Under the pieces are notes generated by a model, which worked only from the letters and a program-made list of their open reading frames with translations, made no database searches and was not told where the DNA came from. DNA of 60,279 nt. Origin: Amanita rubescens (taxonomy: Eukaryota > Basidiomycota > Agaricomycetes > Agaricales > Amanitaceae). Made by a program: the position numbers and the translations under genes. The DNA is taken from positions 1 through 60,279 of the forward strand of contig WION01000315.1 in the NCBI GenBank assembly GCA_015039365.1, given 5' to 3'. Shown here in pieces: positions 11,518-23,896 of this stretch. How positions within the stretch are numbered: the stretch's first letter is position 1; every line of letters starts with the position of its first letter.

Positions 11518-13172
11518 ATGTCTCCAATGATGCGCTTTGCGCCGCTCATCCTTCTTCAGCTCATATCTTTGCCCACTTATTCAGCTGCATATTCATGGGT
11601 CTTCAACTCTGCCCCAAAACAATGTTCAAACATATCGATAAGCATCACCGGAAGCGGCAGTCCTCCCTATCGTGTTCTTATCATTCCATTTGGTCCGACA
11701 CCCCTACCCAACGACACAGAAGTTCGCCATATTATGGCCCATCAATTCGAAGGAAACTCAACTTCCACTAGCTTTGCGATCAACTATCCTGAAAACTCTC
11801 AGTTTGTAGCAGTGGTCAGTAGAAAGTTTCTTTTCTTTGTCTATTCTTCTCGTTTTTTACGCTCTGCAACGAGGGGTCCCCTCGTTGTACGCACGCGTCG
11901 GGCGCCCCTCGCCTCCATCCGTCGTTCTCCGACCAGGGCTCTCTCGACGCTTGTTCCACTTGCCGCCCCCTTATCGTCGTTGACAACCCCTTCTCACCCC
12001 TTCCTCTATTTAGGTAAGCGACTCCACCGGCTTCGGCACAGGTGGCACAAGCGTAGCGGCGCAAGTGACAACGTCCGGCGACAGCAGCTGTTACAACCCC
12101 TCTGCGCAAATTTCGCCTCTCTACGACTTTTACATAGATCCACAAAATCAAATCGTGGAATGTTCAGCAACTAGGATATGGTGGGACAATTCAACGGTGC
12201 AAGGGTTCGTCATCAATTGTCTTCCTCGTGACATTTTACTCCAACGCTAATCCCCTTTTGATCAGAACTCCAACTTTTGTTGGCGTGATACCCGGTGGAC
12301 AATCATTTACCATACCCAACTCAAATATCACCAATTTACAAAATGAAGGAACAGGGTTTAGTTGGACTCCATCAATCCGTGGGGGTTCTACTCTCGTCGT
12401 CGTCGGTGGCGATAACCGCGGAGCTGGGACGGGAGGGAGCGCATTCTATGTTGTTAGTGCTGGAAGTACGAGTTGCCTGAGCGCTACTAGCCCTAGCTCT
12501 ACTCCAGGAAGCCCAGCTGGAGGTTCCTATCCAACTGGCGCGACTGACAGCACAGGTGGAGGTTCAAGTGGCGGGTAAGTAGATAATCGTGTCGTCATCT
12601 CTCTCGCTTAGGATCTTTCTAGAACCAACGTTGGTGCTATCGTGGGCGGAGTCATCGCAGGTGTCGCGTTGATCGTTATCGGAGCTCTTTTGCTCTACTA
12701 TTTGCGCCGGCGAGAGCGGTTGAAGAGAAGACAAAAGGATCGAGCCGTCGATCTGCTAAACGCCGAAGATGACGAAGACGATCACTCACCTCCACGGGAT
12801 GCAACAGCAGCAGCAGCCAGACCAACATCGAGTCAAAACGAATTACCGGAATACTATAGACCAGAACCATATCTTGTTTCAGAATCGGACACGCGCACAG
12901 ATGCCTTATCCCTGTCCGCCGGACGGAGTACGCCTGGTTATGAATCAAGAAGACTTAGCGGAACGACAACCGAGATGAGCCAATTCGGGTTCGACCCAAC
13001 AACAGCCTCTTCAACTGGTCGGAAAGGAGCTCCGCCTAGACAGTGGAGGGCTGTCAACATCGTCCAGCACGAGGATGCGGGACCTAGCGGACCTGCGCCT
13101 GCTGATGGTGAAGAGGCCGAGACAATCGAGTTACCCCCTGCATACACCCACATCAGGAATACATCATCGTGA
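11518..13172 (+). CDS. Single-pass membrane glycoprotein, secreted ectodomain
   Basis: Four exons (11518-11814, 12014-12204, 12266-12574, 12623-13172) join in phase to 448 residues. A signal peptide (about residues 1-24, hydrophobic core APLILLQLISL) is followed by an ectodomain beginning WVFNSAPKQCSNISISITG and several N-glycosylation sequons (NDT, NST, NIT). A Ser/Thr/Gly-rich stalk leads to one transmembrane segment (VGGVIAGVALIVIGALLLYY) with a basic stop-transfer RRRERLKRR. The cytoplasmic tail of about 145 residues is polar and disordered. This layout is common in a large basidiomycete family of unknown role, possibly wall or stress sensing by analogy. Intron 1 is long for this locus (199 bases). 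No catalytic motif is visible. Confidence 0.85.
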
Positions 13173-13426
13173 TTTTTTTTTTGCCGAAAATGAAAATGAG
13201 CGGGCATGTGGTTGTCTTTCTTTCTTTCTTCTTCTTTTCGTGTGTTATTAGCTATCCAAGTTATGGACTCACGCGACCTTGGCTGTGTTAACTGTATCGT
13301 ATGCTGCGCACTTTTTCTTTTTTTTTTTACCCACACTTTTCAAACGTCACGTAACCGACACCTTATTATCACAAGGACGCGCACTTATAATACCATCCTC
13401 TTTTTTTTTTCTTCTTTATTATTCGT

Positions 13427-15254
13427 TTAGTCGTACTTATACTCGTTCCAAGGAATAGATGTCATCATCTCACTGAAGTTCACGACATGATATAGTTGAA
13501 TATGCGTATAAGCACTACTAGTACTACATGTGAGCAAGGTACGTTCCCCTTTGTCAGCACACTCGACTCTTAGAACTCGAATCGTTCCGGCGGCCAATGA
13601 GGCTATCGACACAACTCAACTCAGTCTCGGAGAACAAACGAACAACAACTAAACTTGGCGACCCACCTTTTTCCTTTCATACGTGATCATATCACTCTCC
13701 ATCAACCTCGGTAAAATCACATACAACGCATCCACCAACATCCCATACCTACCCGTCGTCGTCCCCTCATTAATCGATAATTTGAGATGAATCCTCCGGA
13801 GGGACGAAAACCGCGCGCTCGTAGCGAACGTCTTGTCGATCTCTGCCCAGCCTAGATTTTTCCTCACCCGCGTGACTTCCTGGCTCTCCTCGTCATCCTC
13901 CCCACTGGGCTGCCCGTGCGAGTCCGCCGAGAGACCGAGGAGAGGAGGAGCTTGGTCAAGGTTACTGCACTCCCGTGGGCCGACGCAGCATTGGATGGTG
14001 ATCCGTTCGAGATGGTTATTGAGAGGTAGGTTTTGTAGCGAGTCGTAAAGCCATACGAATGCGGCTTGCAGAGCGAGAGGGTGGCAGTCGGAGTGTGTCA
14101 AGATGTGGATGGTGTGGAGTTTAGGACAGGTAGGGCCGAGGACGTAGACAGGTAGAGGTGCATCGTGTCTCCAAACTATTCCATAATAATAATAATTTTT
14201 AAATATATAGTAACGTGGGGAGAAGAGAAATGAACGTACAGAATCCCATACCGAACGATTCGAGGAGGCCAGTCGGGACGATTGTTGCTAGAATTTCTTG
14301 GTTGTGCCTCCATTCGCGTTCGGACCATGCGCTGGTGACGAAGACGCGCAGGCTGGATATAACGACCGCGAATAGCGTGTTTTCCGTACAAATGATCGTA
14401 GGGTCTCGCCCCAGAGAGCCACGGTGGATGACGAGGGTGCCTATTCGCGGGAAATACTCCTTTGGACGTGCAGACGAAGGGACGGTCTTGAGTTTGTCGC
14501 CACCGTTGCCGTTAGCGTCTTCATCCTCATCAGAAGACGTCCATCCGTCATCCGTAACGCTGTCCTCTATGACCGCAGGGTAAAACTCGACAGCGAATAA
14601 CCAAAGCGTATCCAGCCCAACCGGAAATCGATCACACATCGTCCACGGGATCGCTCGTATATGTTTCAGCGTCACGTCCTTTAGGGTCGGACACGCCATT
14701 AGATCTCCCAATCTAATCTTGGTGTGGCTAGGGAGGCTGTTCCATTGGAGATGTTCTAGTACGACTCTGCGAAGCGACGGAGCCGGTGGTACGCCCCCAC
14801 TTGCGCCCACAACCCGACCCGGGCCACCGTAGCCGGCGGTGGCATTACTCACGGTACCGACCTGCAAACCTGACTCGATCTCGGCCAGAAAGGTGTCTAT
14901 CGCCATAGCCAACTTCCAATCAGTCACGATCCAATCGTCTGCCCCAGCCACCCCGTCCCTATTCATATTGAGCACCCTCATCTCTTTGACATACCCGGCC
15001 AAATATGGCGCGTCCTGCATGAGCGCTAAAAACTTGGCGCCCGGGGAAATGCCGCGCTCCAAGCAGGCAATTCTGCCTTCAAGAGTGATGCACGAGAATA
15101 TGTGCATCCGCGCGCGGTGCAGGAACGTGCGTCCCGTGAGCGCGAATGCCCGGAGAGCGGCGATGTCGTCAGCCAGATAGTCGATTATATCGTCGATGAT
15201 TTCTTTCGGGAGTTGCGGATCTGAAGGGGTCGGTCTGACTGAGGAGGATAGCAT
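13427..15254 (-). CDS. F-box protein with LRR-like region
   Basis: The N-terminus carries an F-box (LPKEIIDDIIDYLADDIAALRAFALTGRTFL, about residues 15-50), the SKP1-binding module of SCF ubiquitin ligases. A long leucine-containing region follows, of the kind that folds as divergent LRRs in basidiomycete F-box families. Exon 1 (15254-14240) joins in phase to exon 2 starting at 14175. Exon 2 can end at a stop at 13649, giving 513 residues. It can instead splice at 13663 to a third exon (13602-13427), giving 567 residues ending SIPWNEYKYD, which I slightly favour because it keeps phase and leaves no orphan frame. A glycine/aspartate-rich acidic loop sits near 14470-14560. The substrate is unknown. 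Confidence 0.78.
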
Positions 15255-15435
15255 GGTGGTGGTGGCTAATCAGAACGAGTGATCGATTATCGCAGGGTGT
15301 TGGGGTGAGCTCGAGGCGTACACCTTGCTCGTCGCGCTATTTATAGCTGACTCATGATAGGATGGATACACATGCGCCCACAAGGTATTACAAACACCTC
15401 CAAGTACAGACCGTAAAATAATAAAAACATTATAT

Positions 15436-17538
15436 TCAACTCAAAGGAAGCATCGTACCATCTGGAACGGGCCCATTCGTCCCGTCCATCGCTTGGACCT
15501 CGGCTACATTCTGCGCCATGGTGGGCGCAACAGTCGCAGCGGCAGCCTGCTGGAACGTTGCGGCATTGAGGGCCATCCCACTAGATCCATGCCTCGCCAG
15601 TTCCGCTCTCACACTCTCCAACGCCTTCTTCACATTCATCCGCTCACTCATCAGAGCAACGCGTGCGCTCTCGAGCCCCCTCCGCTCCTCCTCCAGCAAC
15701 TCTTCCAGCTCCTCAAACTGTGCCATCTTGAGCTCCAGCTTCGTCAGCGTCAGCTTGATCAAGTTCGCGAGCGTGCCCTTGATCTGCGTCTCCTCTGCAT
15801 CTGCAAGGGATTGCGCAGCCCGTGCAGAAGACTTGAGTGCGAGATGAGCAGCACGGACCACTTGGGAATGTTGTACGGCAGGTTTTGGTTTCTTTTTGGC
15901 TCCTTGCTCCGTCGTTGATGACGACTCTCCCTCCTTCCCTACATCTTCATCCATCTTGTCATCCTCATTTCCAGCTGGCTCAACCTTCACTTCTCCCTCT
16001 TTCTCTCCCTCTCCAGGTACCACCAACTCGTGTAACGCCGTCTTGGCTGCCTCGGCTGCCACACCCGGGCTCACGACACCCGCCAAAAACGCAACCACGC
16101 TCATCACCGGATTATCCGCCTGCTCAAACGGCACAACCCCTCCAAACCGCAACGCACCCTTACCAGCCTCCCCACCCTCCGCAGCCAAATATGGATCCTC
16201 AATCGGCAGCGCCAAAAACTTGCGTATACACTGCTGTGCCGACCTTGTCCCAATGTGTTCCTCAACCTTGGACCAATCATCGTCGTACATCTCAATTCCC
16301 TCCAAAAGGAGTAAGAGTTCTTGATCTGACCAGTCGTCCTCATCCTTTCCGGTTCCGTAGCCTCCACTAGCCACAGAAGAACTGCTCAGTTTGACAAAGT
16401 CACCTGAGAACATGGTGGTAGGAAACCGTCCGTCGAGGTAACAAGGAGGACAGAGACAGTATTTTTTGTCTTTGAGAGAGTGATACCGCACGGGTGTACA
16501 GTCTGCCCCGCAGGTGTCGCACGAGTAGACGCCGCTGGGTCTCGACGTGCCGTTTGTCGTAGCGGAAGAGACCCCGTTGGCGAGGGTGGCAGCTTCTGCT
16601 TCGGTTATTTGTCGAGAGGATTTGGCGGTGGTCTGATATATGGATGAGCGTAGCTCGAGGGAAGCCGATGCTGCTTTTGCTGCACGTTGATGATGCTGAG
16701 TAGCCACCCCGTTCACTTTGCTCTGATTTGGATGTGCCCTCGTCCCAGGATGGAGGGACTGCAACCCGCGAGGCGAATCCAACACCACCCGATAGTGACC
16801 TGTAAAAGGGGGGGCTAATGCCGCTGGCCTTTGCTCCGGGTCAATCTACCACTTCATGTCAGATGCACGCCTAGAGTAGAGGTTTGCGCCACCCACCTGG
16901 TAGTTAACCAACCCCCACTGCTCCAAAAATGCGTGTACCCTCATAATCGCACACACATCCCCAGCCAAATTCCGCCTACAAGCGGTCACCGTCAGATACT
17001 CCTGCGGCCTCAATCTATACGTGTTGACCATAAAATCCCGATAATCTTTGTATATAGCAGGAGTCTTGCTCCTGTTTCTTGAATTGAAAAATTCGGGAAG
17101 CGCACGTCGTTCTATGGGGTGAATCTTGGCCATATCGAACCAAGCAGAGTAGGAGGGAATGATAATTTCGTGTGTTTGGCCATGGAGGTACTTGCGTGCT
17201 TGTTCTTCGAGGCGCTGACGCAGGGCCTCCAGCTGCGCCGGGTCTTCTGCGCCATCGTCATTGTCGTCCCCGCTGTCTCCTTCCTCTTCTGCGCCATCGT
17301 TCATTGACACGTCACCATCCTCCTCGCCTTCTTTTCCTGTCTTTGGTTTGACAGCGCTGGTGGGTGTCGTGTCAGGTGGGAGGTTGCCAATGTCCGTGGA
17401 TTGGAGAGGCTCAAGTTCGCTGCGCTTCCCTGATGCGTTTTCGGGGTCAACTGGGGTTGCTCCCTGCGGCACGGTGAGCTTGAGACGCTTGCTGTCGGAT
17501 GAAGGCTGCGGCGACGAAGCGCGTTTTGGCGAGTCCAT
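15436..17538 (-). CDS. SWI/SNF or RSC core subunit (SWIRM-ZZ-SANT)
   Basis: This is a scaffold subunit of SWI/SNF-type chromatin remodellers, orthologous to the yeast Swi3/Rsc8 and animal SMARCC group. Two exons (17538-16897 and 16845-15436) join in phase to 683 residues. Domain order: acidic N-terminus; SWIRM about 120-214 ([19 protein letters not shown] to [11 protein letters not shown]); the conserved follow-on [17 protein letters not shown]; a ZZ-type zinc finger about 318-350 ([16 protein letters not shown]); SANT about 368-415 ([17 protein letters not shown]); and a C-terminal coiled coil ([20 protein letters not shown]). I chose ATG at 17538 (MDSPKRAS); an in-frame ATG at 17565 would add nine residues. 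The 51-base intron lies exactly at the end of SWIRM. It looks intact. Whether it serves SWI/SNF, RSC or both cannot be told here. Confidence 0.93.
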
Positions 17539-17644
17539 CGCGCTGGTTTCTCTTTTGCAGAGCAATCACGCGTGACGTGACTTTGCCAATGCAATTACAA
17601 ACAAGCATGTACAAATACATTACAATACAATACCATGACTTGCT

Positions 17645-18962
17645 CTACTTTTTGTAGTTGATTACGATTCTTCCGGCAATCTTGCCTTCTTTCAATTCAT
17701 CGTATACTCTGCGGGGGGTCAGATAATATAGAGTGTGATGTAGTAGTTCTTACTTTTTCATGTCCTTCAGGGATTTTTCGGCATAGTAACACTTAACTTG
17801 ACCGATAGCTGCAATGTTCATGGCTTCGATGGCATCTTGGCGGTTACCGACGTAAGATCCAATTATCTTAAGGCTCTGGAAGGGGTCAGGTTGCTTCTCC
17901 GATGCTTGAACAAGAAGGGTACCTTGGACACAGTAAAATAAATTGATGCGTCCAATGTTGCTTCTCCAGGTAAGCTAACCGCCATCAAGGTTCCTCCAGG
18001 TCGAAGATAATCAATAGCTTGAATGTAGGGAGCGGTAGAAGCTGCAGTAATGAGCGCACTGTGGGCTCCGAGACCTTCCGTTGCGGCTTTAATATCTCGG
18101 ACAATATCCTTTGATTCCTTGAAATCGATCCAATGGTCAGCACCAAGATTCTTGCACAGCTGTTCCTTTTCTTCTCCAGAGTCTACTTCACGTAAGGCAT
18201 CATGATTTGTCCACACGCGGGAGGACGTACCAATAGCAATAACTCGTCTGCCCATGTACTTGGCGTACTGCAAAGCCATATGCCCCAAACCACCACCTGC
18301 ACCGGGCAAAACGACCCAATCTCCAGGGTTGGTTTCATTGTGCTTTAGAGCCCGGTAGACAGTAACGCCGGCACACAGAATAGACGCTGCAGCGGAACTC
18401 TCGACGCTGTCCGGGACAGGAGTGACGTGATGCACCCACGAGACGACATACTCGGAGAACGTTCCATCCACAGTGAAACCGCTAAACTCTGCCTTGGGGC
18501 ACGCTAAAAACGCTCATCTATCGTCTACTTTGCGGCAAAACCAGACGACTCACCCTGCTCCAGACCCTTGCGACACATTTCACAGTCCAAGCACCTGTTG
18601 GCCTCAAGTCAATGGGTACCTTGAACAAGCGAGACATCCACCTACGAATAGGCGAGCCACTTGATACCTACCCTCTGACCAATCTTCACGGGGCTGTGGG
18701 ATGTATCCTTTCCAATGGCAACGACCTCACCGACGCCCTCGTGTCCGCCGATAAGAGGTAGCTTGGGCTTGTCCGGCCAGTCTCCCAAGGCTGCATGAAG
18801 ATCTGTATGACACACACCCGTACAGTGGAGCTTAACGAGACATTCGTCCGGTCTGAGGGAGTCCAGTTTCGGAACGGGGTGGTCTGGCTCAACGGTGATG
18901 GAGGCGCCCAAGGATTGGACGACTGCAGCTCGCTGGATGGACGGGATGGTGTAGTTAGACAT
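17645..18962 (-). CDS. Zinc-dependent alcohol dehydrogenase
   Basis: This is a medium-chain dehydrogenase of the fungal ADH type, NAD-linked alcohol/aldehyde interconversion, probably cytosolic. Six exons (complement of 17645-17708, 17754-17875, 17923-18185, 18231-18503, 18554-18594, 18646-18962) join in phase to 359 residues. Catalytic-zinc ligands are seen in [14 protein letters not shown] and [13 protein letters not shown]. The structural-zinc cluster is rebuilt only after adding the 41-base exon: [13 protein letters not shown] followed by CPKAEF gives all four cysteines. The Rossmann motif is [15 protein letters not shown]. The C-terminus ends GRIVINYKK, as usual in the family. No targeting peptide is seen. 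It is tail-to-head with the SWIRM gene on the same strand (about 107 bases between them). The substrate range is not determined. Confidence 0.93.
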
Positions 18963-19789
18963 CGTGGTGGTGATTTGACGTCATGGCTGCTTGAATGCAA
19001 AATATCGGCGAATTCCGGTAAAAACTCTTCGAAAAGAGGCATTTCCGCAGGAAGATACGTCAAAGATTCCCTCTAGCATCTATGAAGACCGGTTCTTGAC
19101 GTAGCGCTGATTTGGGAATCGATGAAATGTTAAAGAAAGGAATATTTGCGCCGAAATAGGTGGTCAAACCGGCGTGCAATCGTGCATTCCCATATGATTC
19201 CAAAGGGTAGTAGCGATGTTTGGTGTAGCTTATGGGTAAGTCATGTATTAAGAGGAACTGCTCGGGAGATATGATGTATCTGGCGGTACGTGTGTTCATT
19301 TTGGTCAGATAAGCAACTCTGTAGACTGTCGATGCGTCAGCGGGTGAAGAACGAGGAATGAGGGATTCGCACTAATGGGTGGGATAAAAATGTCAATACC
19401 GGCACAATTTATCAACATGCGATGGCGTTTCGAGAGATTTATCGTAAATGAGATGCCTAAGATTGCCGTGGGTTTTTTTTGAAGTCAATGGTGGCACACA
19501 AGATCTGAGGGATCTAGGGTTGAGGCTTTGAGCTGTTGTTGTTTAAACGTTCAGCTACAGTCGCAGAAACTACGATGGATTCCAAGTCGTCTATGTTTGG
19601 TCCAGCGTGTCTCGACTCTCGACACGTCGCTGGTACTCGGGAGCGCCGCCTGCGTCGGCAGCAACCTTGCTTGCCTTTAATTACGAGCCTCTCTTCCTTT
19701 CAGGACAATAATTACAATGAAGTTTATACACTAAGCTTTAGCTTGGATCGCAACTCAAGACATGTACGTGAAGAGAACCCCGTCATGTT
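18963..19789. other. Intergenic, one doubtful small ORF
   Basis: This separates the alcohol dehydrogenase start from the decayed Helitron-type gene. An open frame of 79 residues on the minus strand (19060-19299) is compositionally plausible but has no domain and no splice partner I can justify, so it is not called as a gene. Confidence 0.4.
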
Positions 19790-21520
19790 TGACTTTCGAC
19801 CAGGACTTCATCGTAAACGGTAAACAACAACATGATAATGGAGGCACCATCGAGATTCCAAACCCCCCATCTCCGTACGGGAACAGGCAAGGAAACGCTC
19901 TCTCGAACAAATGATGAGGGGTAACGGACGGCGAGCATCGAGTTCCTGTTCGCGACTGGGAAAGTCTGAGACCGGCCGCATTCCGTGCCGGACTGCATAG
20001 GGGGGTTCTCGCGAATTAGAGCACATGTTGGATAGACCATTCCGCAAGAGCTCAGAAGCAGATATAGATGTCAGATCTGTATCGATTGCACCCGATATCT
20101 GAATAGGAAAGACTTCTGGATGCACTGGAGCGGGGGTTATTGAAAATAGATGATTGAGGGAAGGGAGGCTTGCCATACAGGAATCGGGAGGATCATCATC
20201 ATGGTCCGAGTCATAGTCAGAAGGGATGTCAGGGAGGCTGTCAACATGCTCTGTGCAACGATGAGAACAAGAAAACAGATGAGCAGGAAAGGATATTACC
20301 AGGATCATCATCCTCATCTGGTACATAAGAATCATTCTGCTCACGTACAATGTCCAGATTGTCCACTTGACGAGCAATAATCATTAATTCTGATGGGACG
20401 CCATCGGCGGGAAGGGAGTCCAAGTTGTCTGAAGAGATGACAATATCTCTGTAAAACAGATTGTTTGCCTTTCACCAAACTAGAGCTTCCCAAATATAGT
20501 GGCACTGAATGCGAAAGAGGTTATGCATCCAGTTCTCCGGCAAATGACGCTGGCCGAACAACGTGATTTGAATCACAGAGGCAAGAACTGAAGGACGACG
20601 AGGCATCAAGTTGCCTTGGATCATGTCGGCGATGCCCGGGGTATCAAGGTCATAGCTACAGACGTTACCACGCATGGCACGTTGAAGGGTAGGATTGTCA
20701 CCTCCAAGATAACGACTGTTCAAACGTCTTGAAAATAATTTGAATACGAAGACTCTAGGATAGACAAGAGCAACGAGTAACTGTTCTGGCAGGCTCAAAC
20801 GTTTCAACACATCGGGAACCACCCCGATCCAGAGGTTGTTAGCCAAGGACCTCCTAAGCGGAAGGTTACAATCGCCCAATTTCAAATCACCGACACAGTG
20901 ACGACAACTTTGCACAAAAAACCCCTCAGGCCTCATTTGAGTGGCAGACGGTTCGAGAAGCAGATCATAGAACAAGCGATGAGCGGGGTGAGGAACGGAG
21001 GGAACCAAACGACGTCTGTTGGGGATCCGCAGCAGCGAAAACCATTGCAATTGATCCGAGTCGTAAATACTAAAAGGCCTGTCGTCCACATACACCACAA
21101 ACGCCAGAGGAAAGACGCGCATTGGAAGTGGATTCGTAGAAAGCACGGTAGCAGGGTCTTGATTTCCGCATCTGACGGAAGCTCAAGGAACACGGACGGA
21201 TTGGGAGGCTGGTGCTCATGTCTAACTCGTACGACATCCCTCTCCGAATCGTCATCGTCGACAGGCTCACGAACACGTTTTCGGCGGGTACGATCATCCC
21301 GAACGTCTCTTGATTCCGCAAACGACAAGATCAGGTTTAAAATGTGCTGAGACGAGTTCTGGAGAAACCACAGAACAAGATCATGCTTGTTTTGGCAATC
21401 TGTGGATGGCAGGCCGAGGAAGTGGGAGGCATAGTGGCGAAGGGAATTCAGAGACATTGCCGATAGACGGTTGTATGACTCTTCGCGCGAAGGAGTATGG
21501 GAATCAGCGTGGCTGGACAT
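19790..21520 (-). pseudogene. Decayed Helitron-type protein, DUF6570 region
   Basis: This is the N-terminal part of the long protein encoded by basidiomycete Helitrons. Recognisable pieces in order: a SAP-like leader (MSLNSLRHYASHFLGLP), a cysteine motif ESTSNARLSSGVCGVCGRQA, the DUF6570 hallmark LANNLWIGVVPDVLKRLSLPE with RGNVCSYDLD and GNLMPRRPSVLASVIQI, a spliced SLPADGVPSELMII block, and the start of the Helitron-like N domain (GAIDTDLTSISASELLRNGLSN, then ERAFPCLFPYGDGG). These lie in different frames: shifts occur near 21170, near 21080 and near 19900. The Rep and helicase domains that should follow are absent. It is therefore a truncated, inactive remnant or a captured fragment. Confidence 0.72.
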
Positions 21521-21992
21521 GCCTCCTAAAAAATTATCAGATTGCGAGCAAAAGGGCGACGAGAGAAGAGGAGAACGTTGGGTGGGACAAAATATGGAGA
21601 CGACCACACGTGGCGCCGACGGTAAGGTCCAGAACGATCCATGAAATTTCTATCAATTGAATTGGGAGCTCCCTACGATATGGGTCTCCTACACTGAAAG
21701 CGAACAGGACAAGTTATCGCGGACGAAGAGAGAATACATGGGTAGCGGCGGGTGGAGCACCACGATCTGGATGATCACGTATAGCCGAGGAGCTAAGCAG
21801 CGCACGTAATCAGAGGGGACCGGCTGCCAGCTCGGTGGAAGCCGGGGTATTTGGATGTGTTTAGACCTCTAAATTCACAACGAATAAACCTTGCAAGCAA
21901 GGTAATCACTGCGGTTATTCAACAATTAACCAAGTCCTTTATCAATAGTAACCGACTCATCCCTGTGCCATTCTTCATACCCAGCGACTCGA

Positions 21993-23323
21993 ATGACCGC
22001 AAAGCTTCCTGTTGAAATAGTCGATCAAATCATCCAAAGTCTTGCAGGAGATGCAGGCTCACTTGCTGCGTGCGCGTGCGCTGCCCGGCTACTGCGCCCC
22101 CTAGCACGCCCGCTGCTCTTTCGGAAGATTCGTCTCTCCCTCCCTGCCGCGCCCACCCGTCTCCTCAACTTGCTAACCGACTTTCCGGAACTCATCTCTT
22201 TCGTAACCAGCATCGAAATACACGCCGACGCTACCGTGAGCGACAACCTACAACCTCTCCTCACCATGTTTTGTGGCTCTCCGGACAACGACGACAGATA
22301 CCACGGTGCAGGCCCACTGCGCTCTGTTAGCCTCGTTAGAATGAACTGGAACTTCCTCTCATTGCTCAAACGTCGCGTCATGCTCGCTCTCCTCTCCTGT
22401 TCCTCAGTCACTACCATCACCCTGCGCTCTAACGTTGCCTTTCACTTCTCTTCCAGTCTTCGCACTCTCAACCTTTACAGTTGCCTAGTATCCATTCGTC
22501 ACGTCCTTCCAGGAGATACCCCTCTCAAAGTTCCCGCTCGCCCAGCGCAGATTACATCACTCGACTTTATGGACTCGTCCACGGCTCCTCTCCTCGCGAG
22601 ATCCTCGCCCATATTCAACCTTTCCTATGTAAACTCCGTCCGTGTCTTCGTCAGACCTGGCTGTTTATGGTCGAACACTCTCCGAATGTTCAAGGAGACC
22701 GTGACCACTCCGCCAGAGTCGTCACCATTGCACACCCTCTCTCTTATCCTTGCCCCCTTTGGCAACTCATATCTTCCACACCATAGCTACATCTCACCCT
22801 CAGACTCGGGCTGGCTAGGCTTTGACCTTTCCAGCTCCCCGTTTTACAACTTACGCACACTCGAGATTTATGCGCACTCGGAGAAGGAAGCTCTTCCTAT
22901 GCGTTACTCGCTCGTCTTCTGGATAGCGAGCACGCTAGAAAAGCTTCCGCAGCAGAGTTATCATTTGGAAACACTATTGGTGTACATTATGATTCGCCAA
23001 GAGTCCCAGTTAGATAATTTTGGTCTAGCAGAGAACTGGTCCAAGTTGGTCGAGGCGTTGAGAAGAATTGAATTGCCAAGAGCTAGTTTTCTCGTCAAGC
23101 TCGAACCTCGAAACGATCAGAGTCGAGCGATATACGACCAGTTTGAAAGATTTGCACGCAAGCTTTTCATTCCCGCATTGCCCAAGACACAAATCACGAT
23201 CAATGAAAGCGAGGTATGTTTGATAGTTATCGCACAGTAAGAAAAGAACTAATTTGTCTTCAGATCATCTGGCCTCCCGAAGACATTTCCCTAAATGACA
23301 TTTGGTCAAAATCCTTCTCCTAA
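21993..23323 (+). CDS. F-box-like protein
   Basis: Two exons (21993-23213 and 23264-23323) join in phase to 426 residues. The second exon, with its 19 residues ending NDIWSKSFS, is easily missed. The N-terminus carries a short F-box-like block (LPVEIVDQIIQSLAGDAGSLAACACAARLL), alanine-rich compared with canonical examples. The rest is leucine- and serine-rich with irregular repeats, in the manner of basidiomycete F-box families. It would recruit an SCF ubiquitin ligase if it binds Skp1; the target is unknown. It sits 470 bases from the Helitron remnant, on the opposite strand. Confidence 0.8.
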
Positions 23324-23891
23324 CCTTCCGCTCGCTCACAAGCTGCCTTCAATTTCACCATCATTTCCAGCCTATCAGAGTCTTTTGTGGCTGTCACCCG
23401 TTTTGTCATCACCATAATGCTAATAGCACCGCGCTGAAGTTTATCCATGGTAGAGGGATCTCTCAGGGTGGGTGAGAATTGGGAACTTTGATGTCTGTAG
23501 ATCGAGGTTCATCTATTCTTGGAGAACGGATGCTGGCTGCAGAATTTTCGGGAAGAGATATCTGTGGTTCTGAAATCGTGTCACCAACATAACATACCTT
23601 GGATACCTTATTAGCGATCTATACCGTATGCCATTAAAAAGGATATCCTCTCATGAGTCAATGGCAGTGATGTGCATGAATAACAATTAATTTCCGAACT
23701 CAATTGTGTTCTGAACCTCAACATGTTCGTCAGGCTCTCAATGAGGACACATGCCAATGGCAGCAGAATCTTACCATGAGGTTTTCAAGAATGTAGTAAT
23801 AAGGCTTCTCTCATACAATAGTGTTCAATAACTCACATATTCAAACTGCCTAGTTGTTTTACCACAGTGCATTTCATACAAGTCTCCACTC
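23324..23891. other. Intergenic, no gene supported
   Basis: AT-richer spacer between the F-box-like gene and the 3' end of the TPR array. No open frame with a recognisable domain and no repeat was seen. Confidence 0.4.
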
Positions 23892-23896
23892 ATGAG

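Noticed and set aside
11816..12151. 111-residue minus-strand frame
   Set aside because: It lies mostly within intron 1 of the membrane glycoprotein gene and shows no domain.
20898..21350. 150-residue plus-strand frame
   Set aside because: It overlaps the Helitron-type coding remnant on the other strand, which has a family match; this frame has none.
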